Source of the DNA: Nematopogon swammerdamellus
Lineage: Eukaryota; Arthropoda; Insecta; Lepidoptera; Adelidae
DNA length: 64,000 nt
Direction of reading: 5' to 3'
NCBI GenBank assembly: GCA_946902875.1
Contig: OX336343.1
Span: forward strand, 8,731,754 to 8,795,753
Shown: positions 43,091-54,355 of the stretch, piece by piece
How positions within the stretch are numbered: the first letter of the stretch is position 1
Layout: each line of letters begins with the position of its first letter
Position numbers and translations under genes: made by a program
The notes under the pieces: model-generated
Told to the model about the DNA's origin: nothing
The model's input: only the letters and a program-made list of their open reading frames with translations
Database searches by the model: none

Positions 43091-43559
43091 AATTGCTTTA
43101 GCATTATACATTTTAATTTTTAATTTTAATTATTTCACCTTTTATATTTAATAAAAAAAATTAAAGGAAAATAATTTTTCATTTACAAATCACAGTCAAA
43201 GAGGAATTCTGATAATTATAGGCAGTAAAAATTGATTTTTAAAATAAAAGTATAGTACCTGGGTGACCGAGCTTTGCTCGGTGTCTAACAGATGGCGCTA
43301 CATGACTTACACTTCGATTTCAGCATGATTATTTTAAAAAAGAAAAAAAATTTTTTAGTATGAGAAACATAATTTATCAGGAATGATACCTATCCACATA
43401 AACTTAAAAAAACATTATCTATATAAAAAATGTCATCCAAATCGTTAAGACAAATCAGTTACACATAAACTTGTACCTATATATATATATATAGGTACAA
43501 GTTTAGCTCACTGAAAGTAATAGGATATATTATTAATTATTATAATATATTATTATATT

Positions 43560-43634
43560 GATCGTGGCACGTGGAGATCCGTTGTCTCTGCCTACCCCAC
43601 CGGGAAACAGGCATGACGCTATGTATGTATGTAT
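43560..43634 (+). repeat. RTE-type LINE 3' tail
   Basis: ATCGTGGCACGTGGAGATCC, CTACCCCACCGGGAAACAGG and CATGACGCTATGTATGTATG match the 3' end of the insertion at 38,050-38,585. Confidence 0.75.
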
Positions 43635-44025
43635 ATTATATTTAAAGTAATAGGATTGAAAGCCAAAGTAATTTTATACAGTTTTAATAAATGCCAATAG
43701 TGGAATTGACAAAATGAAATGATAGCAAAGCTTTGAGAATAATAGGAGGATACAGCAGAACTAATCCTGTACATGCTATGGAGAGCGACTTAGGTATTTT
43801 TTTAACTCTTATCAACTTAAAAGTCATCTCTCTTATCAACTTAAGTGTCAAAGGCTGACATAACCGAATATGGCTCAAGAAGATCCATCCGAAGATTGGC
43901 AGAGACGATGACATTTACCACCTAAAAAGTGTAGGATGTGTGTGCTTCAACGGCTGTCATCCCTGCAACTCGCCTGACCAGCTGCCATTGCTTTGATATC
44001 ACATTCATCATCATAATCATCTACC

Positions 44026-44072
44026 GCGTTGAGCCGTCCACTACTGGGCATACGCCTCTCCAATTGTTTTCC
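44026..44072 (-). repeat. RTE-type LINE C-terminal scrap
   Basis: Reads, reversed, ATTGGAGAGGCGTATGCCCA then GTAGTGGACGG, the coding end of the RTE copy at 21,627-21,650 (IGEAYVQQWT) with changes. Confidence 0.6.
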
Positions 44073-44102
44073 ATATTGTGAAGGAAAACACCTGCGAAAA
44101 AA

Positions 44103-44420
44103 TCAGTCTCGGCCTTGTGGCGGAGCAAACCGTTCGAGCAAATCCATCCACTGTCTCTGGATTTGCTCTTGCCGGAGTACTGCCTCATAGCGGAACTCCT
44201 GCTCTCGCACCCCGTAGAGACGCCGATGTTCCCTTTCCTCCCGGTCAGCATTTATAAATAATTTTACAGCCCTATCCATGGCAGTGGGCTGCCGAAAACG
44301 TGCAAGCAACTGTTGCGGTGACACAATACGTCTTGGCCGATTATGAACACGTGCACGTTGTGGAGTGCGCCGAGACGTGGCGGTGTGTCCGGTCCGGTGG
44401 TGCACGCTGAGTGTGTACAC
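44103..44420 (-). pseudogene. Harbinger Myb/SANT-like partner protein, C-terminal part
   Basis: Minus-strand frame ending in a stop. An arginine-rich stretch (SRRTPQRARVHNRPRR) is followed by a charged helical tail (NADREEREHRRLYGVREQEF and RQEQIQRQWMDLLERF). Harbinger transposons carry a second gene for a Myb/SANT-like DNA-binding protein with just such a charged C-terminal coiled region. Position inside the same terminal repeats as the transposase exon supports this. The Myb domain itself is not visible here; the true start is uncertain because a second overlapping frame (44,264-44,557) is also open. Confidence 0.5.
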
Positions 44421-45079
44421 GTGGTGCAGGTGATGGACTTGGTGGCAGTGGCGGAGTTTGGAGACGTGGTGATGGTGGTAGTAGGCGTAGTAGCGGTGAG
44501 GGTTGGAGTCGACCCGTCAATCAGACATTTATATTTGTAATCTGTGCCGTCAATCAATATCGCTCTTCTTGTTCGAACATCAACATCATATAACGTACTT
44601 TCTCTTTCGCACTCACTTCAATGTAAAATTACTAGTGTTGCCAATTGTGATTTCGAATTTTGCTCTATAATATTGCGGTGAAACTACTCCTTAAATCATA
44701 ATATTAGCCAGTTCGGTACGATTACTTCAAGAATTCGCTTATTCATAAATTATTTCGTCTACCAAAATGTTCTCCTATAATTTTTCGTACTAAAGATCTT
44801 GAAGCCGCCATTAAAACCTTCCTCGGATTTAGCAGTGAACTCATTAAGTTGGCAACACTGTTGAAGTGTTGTTTTGATGTTGTTTAGTCTGTTGTCTATG
44901 GCACGTTACGGAATCGTATACGCTTTGCGAAGCTACGTTTTAGGTCACGTGATTTACGAAAGTGACTCGTGATCGCTGTTAGACTTACGCGCTTCCACAG
45001 ACGTATACGTTCGCGTAGCTACGCTACACCTTACGCTCCATTATGTCAAAAGCTCGTAATAAGGCTGCAGGTCACAACA

Positions 45080-46000
45080 TGTGCATTGAAATACAACCGG
45101 GCATGCGCGATGCGCGCAGGCGGTGGCACGTGCGACGAGTTCGGCCGCTCGACTATGCCGATTGACTAGTTTCGATGTGCCCCAATTCGTAAATTGTGCC
45201 TCGACTCGGTGGAGCAATGCCCGTTGTCCGAGTAAGAGCTCTCGTAAAACATAATACCTCATTGGTGCAATATGAATCCCATCAAGCCTGTTGCCCGGTC
45301 CGGACCCGCGCCCGAGTGAGACTGCGCCTACCTATGCTATGCCGTCTGCCACCGACCTGTCGCGTACATTCAGAGAGGGATCCTTGCTCAACGTCGAAAG
45401 TCATACATGCTCAGCTGCAGTATCTTTATTGGTCAAATTTCTAATACATTATACCGCAGAATCGTCCTAAAAGTGCATAAATTGTCTGTCACTCCTGTAA
45501 AGGAAGTCAGGGCAAGGAACCCAGGCGAAATAAAAATGCTAGGTACTGTTTTGTTGTGCAGGTGATGGACTGGAATAAATTGCAGATTGCAATAAATTAG
45601 TTTTCTCTACAGTTGACAACAAACCAGTTGTACAACAATAGCTGCGTTCTAGCGACCTTCCGCCCTTGCCCCTCTCGCACCACTCTGAGCACTGGTGATG
45701 ACCTTTCTCTCTCTATCAATAACTTCTGTGAAATAAACAAAGGCAAGTCTTCGACAGAGCGCGCTCGATGCGCTCAGAGTGCGATTTTTACGTAGCTAGC
45801 GGTTGTCACTTTTATTTATGTAGCTAGAACGCACATAAATTATGATACAACAATCAAACAACAATACAGCAGAAAAGCGTACACACGCTTTTACTCTAAC
45901 ATACAACAATTCAAGCAGTTTGTACAAGGTTTCAAAATTATAGACTTTAAAATACGGAATCCTATTTATTCTTTGTATTTTATTATCTTTATTTTCTTTT
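45080..46000. other. unannotated stretch, no gene recognised
   Basis: Short open frames on both strands without recognisable domains. Confidence 0.35.
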
Positions 46001-46240
46001 TTACTTAGACATACCTAGTATGTTACAAGTAATTAAAACTTAGTATGTAAGTTATATTAAAAAAAAGCTCTATAGGTTTCTTACCCGGTTCTTCCTATAG
46101 ATTGCATTGCTTAACAGGACATGACAAAAAAAAATGATGGCGAACCATACTGAATATGTATAATTTTATCCTGAATTTATCAATGAAATATTGTTAATGT
46201 GTGTTATTTATGGCGAAATAAATATCTGAATCTGAATCTT
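46000..46240 (+). repeat. LINE 3' UTR with (TCTGAA)n tail
   Basis: Ends GGCGAAATAAATATCTGAATC with TCTGAA repeats at 46,225-46,238, a typical non-LTR tail. The preceding AT-rich 200 bp has the look of its 3' UTR. Confidence 0.5.
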
Positions 46241-47140
46241 AAAATTGACTAAAATTATTACATAGTTATAGTCATCGATGGTTATAGTATACAAATAATA
46301 AAAGTATGTACTCATCATCATCAAGCAACATATCATAGAGATCCCTCCCATCAGACGACGGGAAAAGAACAAAAACACAGGCGCAAACTGAGGGGAGCGA
46401 CAATTTAATAAGACTCCTATTAAATTAGAGGCCTCTTGTTGGTACTGCAAATTATACACTCGTTCGTTGGAAAATTAAATTTTGAAGTGTGAACTTCATT
46501 TTTTACGTCATTTAGGACATCATTTCTGTCTGAGCTCGAGAGCTCTTGAAAGATTTCATAAGGTTTAATGATTCCTAACTTATACTAATCGCAAAAATAA
46601 AACAGAAACGGGGAAGCCGGCGGCGCCGGCGGCGCGGTTGGTAGGTAAGCGTGGGGTTTAGGAATTCGGAAAGAGCCAACACACTGATGCTTTCGACGTC
46701 CGAGCTGATTTTGCCTTGCATAAAGTTTTTACTAGCGCGTTTGTACTTCTATGAAAAGAAAATGCCACATTTTGAAAACATTTTGCAAACTATATTACAA
46801 GGTTACGTCATCGCTTTCCGGTTTTCTTCTTGCGATTAGGTTTACATTTGCCATTTTGGATCGGAAGTGAAAATTTGCTATTACGACTATTATGAGCTCG
46901 AGACTTTGAAATAAATATTATATTTCCTATAAGGAGTTATACCGAATTAACAGGGGAAAAAAATATTGAGAAACTATACTTAAATAATTGTTTCATGTAT
47001 GTATGTAACTCATATTTTTTATTGCAATATAAAAATTACAACTACTAACAGTGACAGTACCTGTTGTAGTCGTTTTCCGGAGACGTGTTTTTATGCAATG
47101 TGCACGATCGATGATCAAAACGAATTTATCTGAAATAAAA
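46240..47140. other. unannotated stretch, no gene recognised
   Basis: AT-rich except for a short GC-rich patch (GCCGGCGGCGCCGGCGGCGC at about 46,616-46,635). No gene or known repeat. Confidence 0.35.
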
Positions 47141-47156
47141 AAAATATATACCTATA

Positions 47157-47436
47157 CATACATACCACACGCTTTATCCCAACAATCGGGGTACACAAAG
47201 TAATCGGTGTTGTGCTGTAAGGACTCTTGTAAATTACAGCACATCGCCGACCACCACGTTTAGCAAAGTATTCGGACAAGATAACTATATCTACCAGCAA
47301 GTAAGGTACGAAGACCCACCTGCTGCATGACTCGGTGGAAGGACCGTTCCAAGGTGAGAGGTGGCTATCCTGTCGTCCTTTAGCAAGGCATCTGGTCCTT
47401 ATCCCTTAGTCGCTTTTTACGACATGCACGGCTAGA
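47157..47436 (-). mobile_element. dispersed repeat A, minus copy
   Basis: CATACATACCACACGCTTTA, ACAATCGGGGTACAC, GACCCACCTGCTGCATGACT, and CCTTAGTCGCTTTTTACGAC mirror the plus copy at 42,760-43,086. Confidence 0.7.
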
Positions 47437-47811
47437 AATGCAAAAAAATTATAAAAAGTTGCAATCAGAGTTTTTTACGATTAATGAAGTTAAAGACTGC
47501 CAAATTGGTCGTGCGTGCCACGCATTACAACATAACATGCATGCCGTGTCTCGCGTTGCATGTTGCCGCGCACCCTACAACGTTGCAGGGTGCGCGGCAC
47601 CTTGCGCGACGTAACTACATAGATGCGCTAACTAGCCGTTTGTCGATAACTATAAATATTGGTTGCGACCAATGGCCGCCGATATGGCGGTAAACATGGA
47701 ATTCACTAACCAGAAACTGCATTACCAATTCAGGTTCACGTTCAGATATATTTTATTTTCGTCATAAAATGTAGGTATGTAACTATATAACTACATACAC
47801 ATATCACATAC

Positions 47812-47918
47812 CCATGACATGGCACCTAGTTCACCAAGGTGTTATGGGCTAAATCACGGATGTAGGATGTAGTAGGTGATGTAGCCAACCGTTTTGTAGG
47901 TTTCCACAAAAAAAAAAA
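47812..47918 (+). mobile_element. SINE 3' fragment
   Basis: ACATGGCACCTAGTTCACC, GTGTTATGGGCTAAATCACG, GTGATGTAGCCAACCG and an 11-base A-tail at 47,908-47,918. Plus-strand copy, 5'-truncated. Confidence 0.8.
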
Positions 47919-47949
47919 TGCATATTCAGTTTGCTCCTCATAAAATGTT

Positions 47950-48275
47950 GTTCTGTCCTCGGTTTTGTCCCATTCAGCAATGCAATCTGAAGCGCCGAGC
48001 GTTCCGTACCACCACGTTGTTGGCCCGATTTTATTATTTGCTGTTTTACTTTAGGGTTTGCACTATAATCGCACAAAGTTGACGCTTGTATGTATTACCG
48101 TTTTTACGATAGAGCGAAAATCAAAACCAAAAACTTTGAAAAACCACGTTTCTTTCTTCCTCTTAATTTTTAAATTATTATTTGTTAGTAGGTATATTCA
48201 CCATAATATAACACATACCTATCCTGTGAAATTTTTAACCTGCTACCTATTAATGTTCAAAAGATACAGCAGTAG
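47950..48275 (+). mobile_element. dispersed repeat B, diverged plus copy
   Basis: CGAGCGTTCCGTACCACCAC, TTTTTACGATAGAGCGAAAA (also at 11,852), and AATGTTCAAAAGATACAGC give the same order of landmarks as 11,692-12,055. Confidence 0.55.
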
Positions 48276-48771
48276 GACCACAGAGCATCAAATGCGCACA
48301 TATATGCGATATGCGATAAATGTGTACAAGCCGACGCTTGGGCCGATTGTGCCTCTCTATCGCTTGTTAAGCGCTCTCGCTTGCACACACAGGCTCAGAT
48401 GGAACGTGACACTTTTTCGTGCGTGCAGCCGGTGTTCATCAATTTATAAGACGTGACGTTATCACGTCAAAAACCTCGTTTATTTACGTAAGTACCAGCA
48501 TATTATTTTGGTTGCATGCGACTATACTTGCAGCAGTCAGAAGATGCGTGAGTACACAAGTGCGACAGAGAGAGAGACATGTATTTGTAAATATCGTCGT
48601 TGTGCACTTTTCTTTCGCCTTCACTTCAAGTTGATGCCCTTTCTACGTATGTATTTAGTTGTGTGGCGGTAGAGCAAAGCTCAAAGCCGACAGGCATATA
48701 GCTCGTTGTCGAATGTTACACCGAGAGCGAGTAACGAGTAGCGTACACTAGCGTACAGTACCCGGCAGTAT

Positions 48772-48905
48772 AATGTACGTCGAGCTTTAGAAAGAGAGCA
48801 TCCGGTTGTAGAGCGTCGTCTCTGTCGCACGAATTCGCACGCCTCTGTGCGACAGAGACGACGCACTATAACGGTTTGTCTCTTTCTAAAGTTCGATGTT
48901 CATTA
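48772..48905. mobile_element. intact foldback element
   Basis: Inverted arms of about 60 bp: GTCGAGCTTTAGAAAGAGAG, ATCCGGTTGTAGAGCGTCGT and CTCTGTCGCACGAA on the left mirror TGTGCGACAGAGACGACGC, ACTATAACGGTTTGTCTC and TTTCTAAAGTTCGATGT on the right. This is the uninterrupted relative of 14,998-15,600. Confidence 0.8.
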
Positions 48906-49345
48906 TTTAGTTACAGTACTTTTACATAAATAAGACACATCGAATTTTAGAGAAGGCCGCCAATGATTACGTGCGAAGAGTACGGACGAACTCTTACGCC
49001 CTTTAGAAGCCGATTTTTTGTAGAAGTTTGTTCCGCCACTTCGTCCTCTTGAATTTCCGTTCAAAATAGCCGCCACCAACTTATTGCAAAATGTTTGGTC
49101 CAGAGGTGGCCAGGTGAGGCGGCTAAGAGTAAAAACAAACTACAGACATTATCTAATTTTTTTTTATTACATTAGGTCCGGTGATATATCGACGGCCAAA
49201 AGTGAAGACCTCATAATGTCTGTGTAGATAAACAATATTTGTGTTTGGTAAAATTATTACGTACTTCTATGAATTTTGTAGAATGTTTCCTACAAAAGTT
49301 TTATATTATCTATAATATAGTTTTAAGTATAATAATACGAAACAA

Positions 49346-49632
49346 AAACCGGCCAAGTGCGAGTCGGACATGCGCACCGAGGTTTCTGCACCACAAAAAA
49401 AAATCATTGAAAAACGTTTCTTGTATGGGGACCCCTTCATTTTTTTTAATTCAAGTTTTTTTATTATTTGTTGTCATATCCGTCAAAAGAACACATATTT
49501 TTTGAAAATTTCAACCGGCTGGCTGTTACGGTTCCAAAGATACAGCCATATTCGAACTGACAGACGGACGGACGGACAGACAGACGCTGTAAGCCTAGAA
49601 AGAGGCTTCCGTATGGGGTACGGAAACCTGAA
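49346..49632 (+). mobile_element. dispersed repeat B, near-complete copy
   Basis: AAAACCGGCCAAGTGCGAGT, GCGCACCGAGGTTTCTG, TTTGAAAATTTCAACCGGCT, GGTTCCAAAGATACAGCCAT, the (ACGG/ACAG)n run GACGGACGGACGGACAGACA and GTATGGGGTACGGAAACCTG. No protein is encoded; the class is unresolved. Confidence 0.7.
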
Positions 49633-50028
49633 AATGTGTTTGGTTAAATCCTGACACACGAGTTCTTAACTTTTGGCACGTTGGCCAAGCGAGTTGGCGA
49701 TAATGTTAAATAAATAAATAATGGCTGTGGTACTAGTTTCCCGCCCAATGTGTATCTTCAGCGAGGCGAGGAGGGGAGGGGCGGGGAGGGGCGGGGCCGG
49801 CGGGCCGGCAAGCGAGCAGTTGCTATGGTTACATCGATTCGTCCTGCCGGTCTGCCTAGTTACAGCAAGGCTACTAGGAACTACCTGGATTTTTGCACAA
49901 CACTCTCAAACTCTACTTGTGTTCAGTATTCTATTCACGACAAGCTGCCAACTCAAGCTTGTATTAAAATAATTCGAAACCATAAAAACTAAAATAATAC
50001 CTTGTAAAAACTGTTAAAAATTTTTTAA

Positions 50029-50242
50029 CCGGCTTAAAAAAAACAACTAGAACTTAAAAGTGTTAAATAATATTTTGATTCATATTCGGACCCTTGAGTT
50101 GAAGGCGGTACAAAAGCACACCTGAAAATTGATAGATGGATGGACCCCTTTGGTGCTTTTGTACCGCCTTCAACTCAAGGGTCCGAATATGAATAAAAAT
50201 ATTATTTAACACTTAAGTTCTATTTGTTTTTTGAAGTCGGTG
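50029..50242. mobile_element. 214-bp hairpin MITE
   Basis: Two arms of about 90-95 bp. GAACTTAAAAGTGTTAAATA, CATATTCGGACCCTTGAGTT and GAAGGCGGTACAAAAGCAC on the left are mirrored by GTGCTTTTGTACCGCCTTC, AACTCAAGGGTCCGAATATG and ATTTAACACTTAAGTTC on the right. Related in its inner sequence (GCCTTCAACTC, AGGGTYCGA) to 56,835-57,055. Confidence 0.85.
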
Positions 50243-50339
50243 CAATATTTTTCTTAACGAGTTTTTTTTTGTAATATCACATAGAAATAATCACAGAAAT
50301 CGATTGTCGTGGTATATAATTATTCGCCCATTTGACACA

Positions 50340-50510
50340 TTTAACAGTCCATGTCTTGCAAACTACTGAACCGATTTTGACGAAACTTGTTCTTTAAGTT
50401 GAAATAAATGTAAGCCAATAAAAAAGAATGGTCTCCATCCGATTAATAATTTCGGAGAAATGCGTGGAAGTTAGCCGTAGCGTGTAGCCGATTAATAGTT
50501 AATCGTAGAA
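50340..50510 (+). repeat. dispersed repeat fragment
   Basis: TTGCAAACTACTGAACCGAT and TTTTGACGAAACTTG are common phrases of lepidopteran non-autonomous elements, comparable to 56,636-56,720 (GAACCGATTTTGATGATTC). Confidence 0.4.
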
Positions 50511-50689
50511 AACTTTGTTACTCTCCTGTACAGTGGCGGCTGGTGACCTATGGGACTGGGTGTGCGCTAGGTACTTAGTACTATACCCAAACGTGAATGA
50601 AATGGATACCGCGGTCTTGACTTATTTGCTAAAATTATGTACCCACCCAGAGTCCTAATTGCTCGAAGAACCAAAGCGACACTTCACTG

Positions 50690-50800
50690 CGCGCGCAGTG
50701 GCCACGAGCGAGCCGCGGTCGGGGTGCGCGCGCGCGCGCGAGGCGTGCCCGGCGCGCGCGCCCGCGCCCGCCCGGCCAGACAGCGTGCGATACTGTTATT
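50690..50800. repeat. CpG-rich low-complexity block
   Basis: GCGCGCGCGCGCG and CCCGCGCCCGCCCGGCC-type sequence inside the left end of the 4.7-kb element. The plus-strand open frame across it is arginine-rich artefact. Confidence 0.6.
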
Positions 50801-50924
50801 AATGTTTGTGTCGGTGTCGCGTCCTTGCCGCGCCGGGCAATGAAGAAAACTTCACAATATACATGTTAAGTGACGAAAAGTCGTTCAAACTACTAAAAAA
50901 CTGATTTGCAAAACATCCCGGCGC

Positions 50925-51500
50925 ACTCTGGTTCGAAAACGACAAATAGTGGACTTTCATTTTTTTTCTCGAATCTTGGTGTTGTTTTTGCGGAATCGTA
51001 TTTATCGACTAATTATAATACACTTTTATTCTTGCACGTTTTTCGCTAAAGTCGATATTTCCGGAGAAAAAAAATACAATATTTTTTTTTGTATGGGACA
51101 AAATATGTTTTCATAAATGTATCAAAACGATTGCACTTGTTAGAGCTAAGGTATATATATCCTTAAGCTATGAGTGAATCCGAACGTGATTGTGAAAAGA
51201 CCCCGTCCCACTTCGTGCCCCCATCCATACTCAAGGTTAGATTTTAACTTTTGTGTTACACTAATTGAAAAGAGGGAAGTATTTCTTAGCTAATAAATTA
51301 TTGGTTATATATATATCAATATATAATGACAGTTTACACTAACTTTTGTCCGCGGCTTTGCTCGCGTTAGTGTCGGACTTCAATGTTTCGCATAAAAATA
51401 TATTAAATTGGTATGGGAGCCCTATTTTAACGGAAGCGGAGGAAGGTAATTGGTAGCCTAACCATCGTGTTGTGTCCTACATATGTGTACAACATTGTAT
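50925..51500 (+). repeat. left arm of giant inverted repeat
   Basis: Mirrors 53,800-54,355. Landmarks: CTCTGGTTCGAAAACGACAA, TTGTTTTTGCGGAATCGTAT, CTAAAGTCGATATTTCCGGA, AACGATTGCACTTGTTAGAG, ACTTCGTGCCCCCATCCATA and TTTTGTCCGCGGCTTTGCTC. Arms are nearly identical by eye, suggesting a recent origin or gene conversion. Confidence 0.9.
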
Positions 51501-51689
51501 TCAAGTTTATTAACCATACTAAAAGTTATGGAGGAACAACGTAACCTGCATTACTTAGATTTTTATTATTAGTAGTGAAGTAATTTAATAAAACTCGTTA
51601 TAATGACCCACCGACACCTGTCAAATATATTTGATCGGTGGAACATGTTGCGATTTTTTAAACTGTTTCAGTAATAGTACAAGCTTGTG

Positions 51690-51860
51690 TTAAATACATA
51701 AGTGTAGCGAGCTAAGGTTTCAGAGCGTACTGGCAACGTACTCCACGCAAGAGCGCTATCCGACGATGCGACATCGTGGCTAACGGGTGCAGTGCGGAAC
51801 GGCAACATGGCGCCAAACATTAGATATTGCTATACAATTGCGTAGCTATCGAGTAATCTT
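51690..51860 (+). repeat. inner arm segment (GCAACATGG module)
   Basis: AGTGTAGCGAGCTAAGGTTT, GCGACATCGTGGCTAACGGG and GCGGAACGGCAACATGGCGC have an inverted counterpart at 53,590-53,760 and a diverged direct copy at 53,200-53,290. The module extends the inverted repeat inward, with gaps. Confidence 0.75.
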
Positions 51861-52350
51861 AAAGAAACTGTTGTTAATAAACATTTACTCATTGAGTACT
51901 AACATATGGAAATTAATGAATCTACTGTTGTTATACAGTGACATACACACCAAATACGATGTATCCTGCAGATCTAGGTAAGCATCGGTGTAGTACTTAC
52001 TGAAGAGTACGGGGAAAGAACCAGGAATGTCATATTTTTTCCGAAACTGAACTAATAAAATCTTGTAGAGAAATGGGTGGGCTATTTGATGTGATATTTA
52101 GGTTCGGCAAAAACAAGCCCTGTCATAGCTAAAAATCCAGTTGAAATTTAGGCGTACGCGAGAATAATCGGGAATGTCCGCGCGTAATTCATAAGAACAA
52201 GAGATGTCAGCACATTGCGACCTAGGTCGCGCTGTTTGTGCTGTCAAACATCAGTCAGTTGGCACCAGTTGGCGAACATTTTATGTCATTTTAAGGTTAG
52301 TTTTGAGTTTTGCAGGTAATTGGTGTTATTTTTTTTAAAGATGTATAATT

Positions 52351-52575
52351 TCCCTTCTTACCTTTCTAGGACTATGTGGTAGGGTTTAACTCGCCCGGGT
52401 TGGTACCACCGAACTGAATGAAACGTTGGTCGAAACAACTATGTAACTAGTTCGTGTTTTCCGTCCAGTTCAGTGTATCGTCATAAACAAAGGGCAGCAC
52501 TGCCATGGCACTTAGTTCACCCGGTGTTATGGGCTGACATCACGGATGTTGTGTGTCACTTTCAATAAAAAAAAA
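52351..52575 (+). mobile_element. SINE, 5'-truncated plus copy
   Basis: CTTCTTACCTTTCTAGGACT, TGGTAGGGTTTAACTCGCCC, GTTTTCCGTCCAGTTCAGTG, CACCCGGTGTTATGGGCTGA and a 9-base A-tail at 52,567-52,575. It sits between the inner inverted repeats of the 4.7-kb structure. Confidence 0.85.
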
Positions 52576-53589
52576 TCTTGCTGATATTTCAACTACATTA
52601 TTCATTAATTATTTCACCGGTCTCTTTTTCAGGTCTTGTACCCTTGTCAAAGCCTAAATTTACTGATCTTACAATTAACATAAACAAGGAATGTCACTAA
52701 CATCCCTCGTTTTTGCAAATTTTTAAAATGCAACTCTTCCTTTCTTTGCCACTTTTTAATCAAATTTGTTAAAAAAAAATTTGTTTATACTTTTAAATGA
52801 ACCACACATACATTTAAAACCAATTTTCAGAACAGACTATTGCTCCTTAGTCTTAAAATGGTTGCATCACTCAATCTTAAACTTTAAAATTCGATTTTCT
52901 CGAATTTATGTTTGACTGACATTCCTTGTTCTTCCCCCGAGGTCTTCGTATAAGAACGTAGGTAAATTTACAACACAACATCGACCACCATGTTTAGCAA
53001 AGTGCAGTAATACGATCGAACAATAAACAAGTTTCGAAGCGAATAGACAACAACGTTACCACGAGATTTCGCGAATAACAATAATACAAGTGAACTGAAA
53101 ACAGGTTTCAGAGCGTGTTAGTTAGCGAAGACTTGACCGCGACCAGTCTCTCTCGCTCGCGCGACACTAATTAACGAACAATACGATTAAAAGTTAAACA
53201 GGTTTTAGAGCGAATTGGCAACGATGCGACCGTATAGCTGTGAGCCATTGGCTGACGGATGCAGCCCAAAACGGCAACATAGCATGAACTGACGCATACA
53301 CAGTGCAATACTATCAAGTGCTGGACAATTCAGTCTATCGCAGACAATTCCACGCTAAGGATCTATCCGTAGTGCTTTCTGTGCTCTCACTTACGAACGT
53401 ACGCTTTTACGTCCACCATCGCGATTTTCGCGCGTGCTCTTTGCTTGTGTGTGCGTTCGCTCTCTTATTGTGTCTTGTATAGTATTGTCGATTTTGTGTA
53501 AACATGGCAAGCGTTGTATCAAATCTCGACCTCTTTATGTCTAGTTATTCTTCCAGAATATTAGTTTTTGACATATTATATTTTATCTT

Positions 53590-53760
53590 AAGCGAACTCG
53601 ATAGCCACGCAGTTGCATAGGAATGTGTAATGGTAACGGTTGCAGCGCGGAACGGCAACATGGTGCCATGTTGCCGTTCCGCGCTGCAACCGTTAGCCAC
53701 GATGTCGCAATATGGCCAGTTTGCTCTGAAACCTTAGCTCTCTACACTTACTTACGTACT
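53590..53760 (-). repeat. inner arm segment with perfect 62-bp palindrome
   Basis: Inverted relative of 51,690-51,860. At 53,634-53,695 two perfect 30-bp arms (TAACGGTTGCAGCGCGGAAC continuing to CAACATGG) flank a 2-bp spacer, formed by a local inverted duplication of the GCAACATGG module. Confidence 0.9.
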
Positions 53761-53799
53761 ACACGCTTGTAAGATCTCTGAAGCACACACATTTGTAGG

Positions 53800-54355
53800 A
53801 CATCTCAACGCGATGGTTAAGCTACCAATTATTCGGCTCTGCATCCGTTAAAGTAGGGCTCCCATACTAATATAATTATTTTTTATGCGAAACATTAAAG
53901 TCCGACACTAACGCGAGCAAAGCCGCGGACAAAAGTTAGTGTAAACTGTCATTATATATTGATATATATATAACCAATAATTTATTAGCTAAGAAATACT
54001 TACCTCTTTTCAATTAGTGTAACACAAAAGCTAAAATCTAACCTTGAGTATGGATGGGGGCACGAAGTGGGACGGGGTCTTTTCACAATCACGTTCGGAT
54101 TCACTCATAGCTTAAGGATATATATACCTTAGCTCTAACAAGTGCAATCGTTTTGATACATTTATGAAAACATATTTTGTCCCATACAAAAAAAAATATT
54201 GTATTTTTTTTCTCCGGAAATATCGACTTTAGCGAAAAACGTGCAAGAATAAAAGTGTATTATAATTAGTCGATAAATACGATTCCGCAAAAACAACACC
54301 AAGATTCGAGAAAAAAATTGAAAGTCCGCTATTTGTCGTTTTCGAACCAGAGTGC
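53800..54355 (-). repeat. right arm of giant inverted repeat
   Basis: Reverse complement of 50,925-51,500 (GAGCAAAGCCGCGGACAAAA, TATGGATGGGGGCACGAAGT, TCCGGAAATATCGACTTTAG, TTGTCGTTTTCGAACCAGAG). The minus-strand 94-codon open frame here is part of the arm. Confidence 0.9.

Larger units (their letters stand above)
41467..45067. mobile_element. decayed PIF/Harbinger-type DNA transposon, ~3.6 kb
   Basis: Ends CAGCCTAATCACGAGCTT (left) and, inverted, CAGCCTTATTACGAGCTT (right), two mismatches in 18. If these are the ends, CAG is the 3-bp target duplication (41,464-41,466 and 45,068-45,070). If the ends are six bases inward, the duplication would be TAA. Further subterminal matches exist (AACAGCGATTACGAGTTAC against AACAGCGATCACGAGTCAC). 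Inside are the first exon of a Harbinger transposase (plus strand) and a Myb/SANT-partner-like ORF (minus strand), the usual two-gene set. Repeats A and B and an RTE tail are inserted between them, and the catalytic part of the transposase is missing. Confidence 0.75.

Noticed and set aside
47561..47598. GC-rich hairpin (GCCGCGCACCCT with inverted partner)
   Set aside because: A short local palindrome without flanking duplication or neighbouring element; left unassigned.
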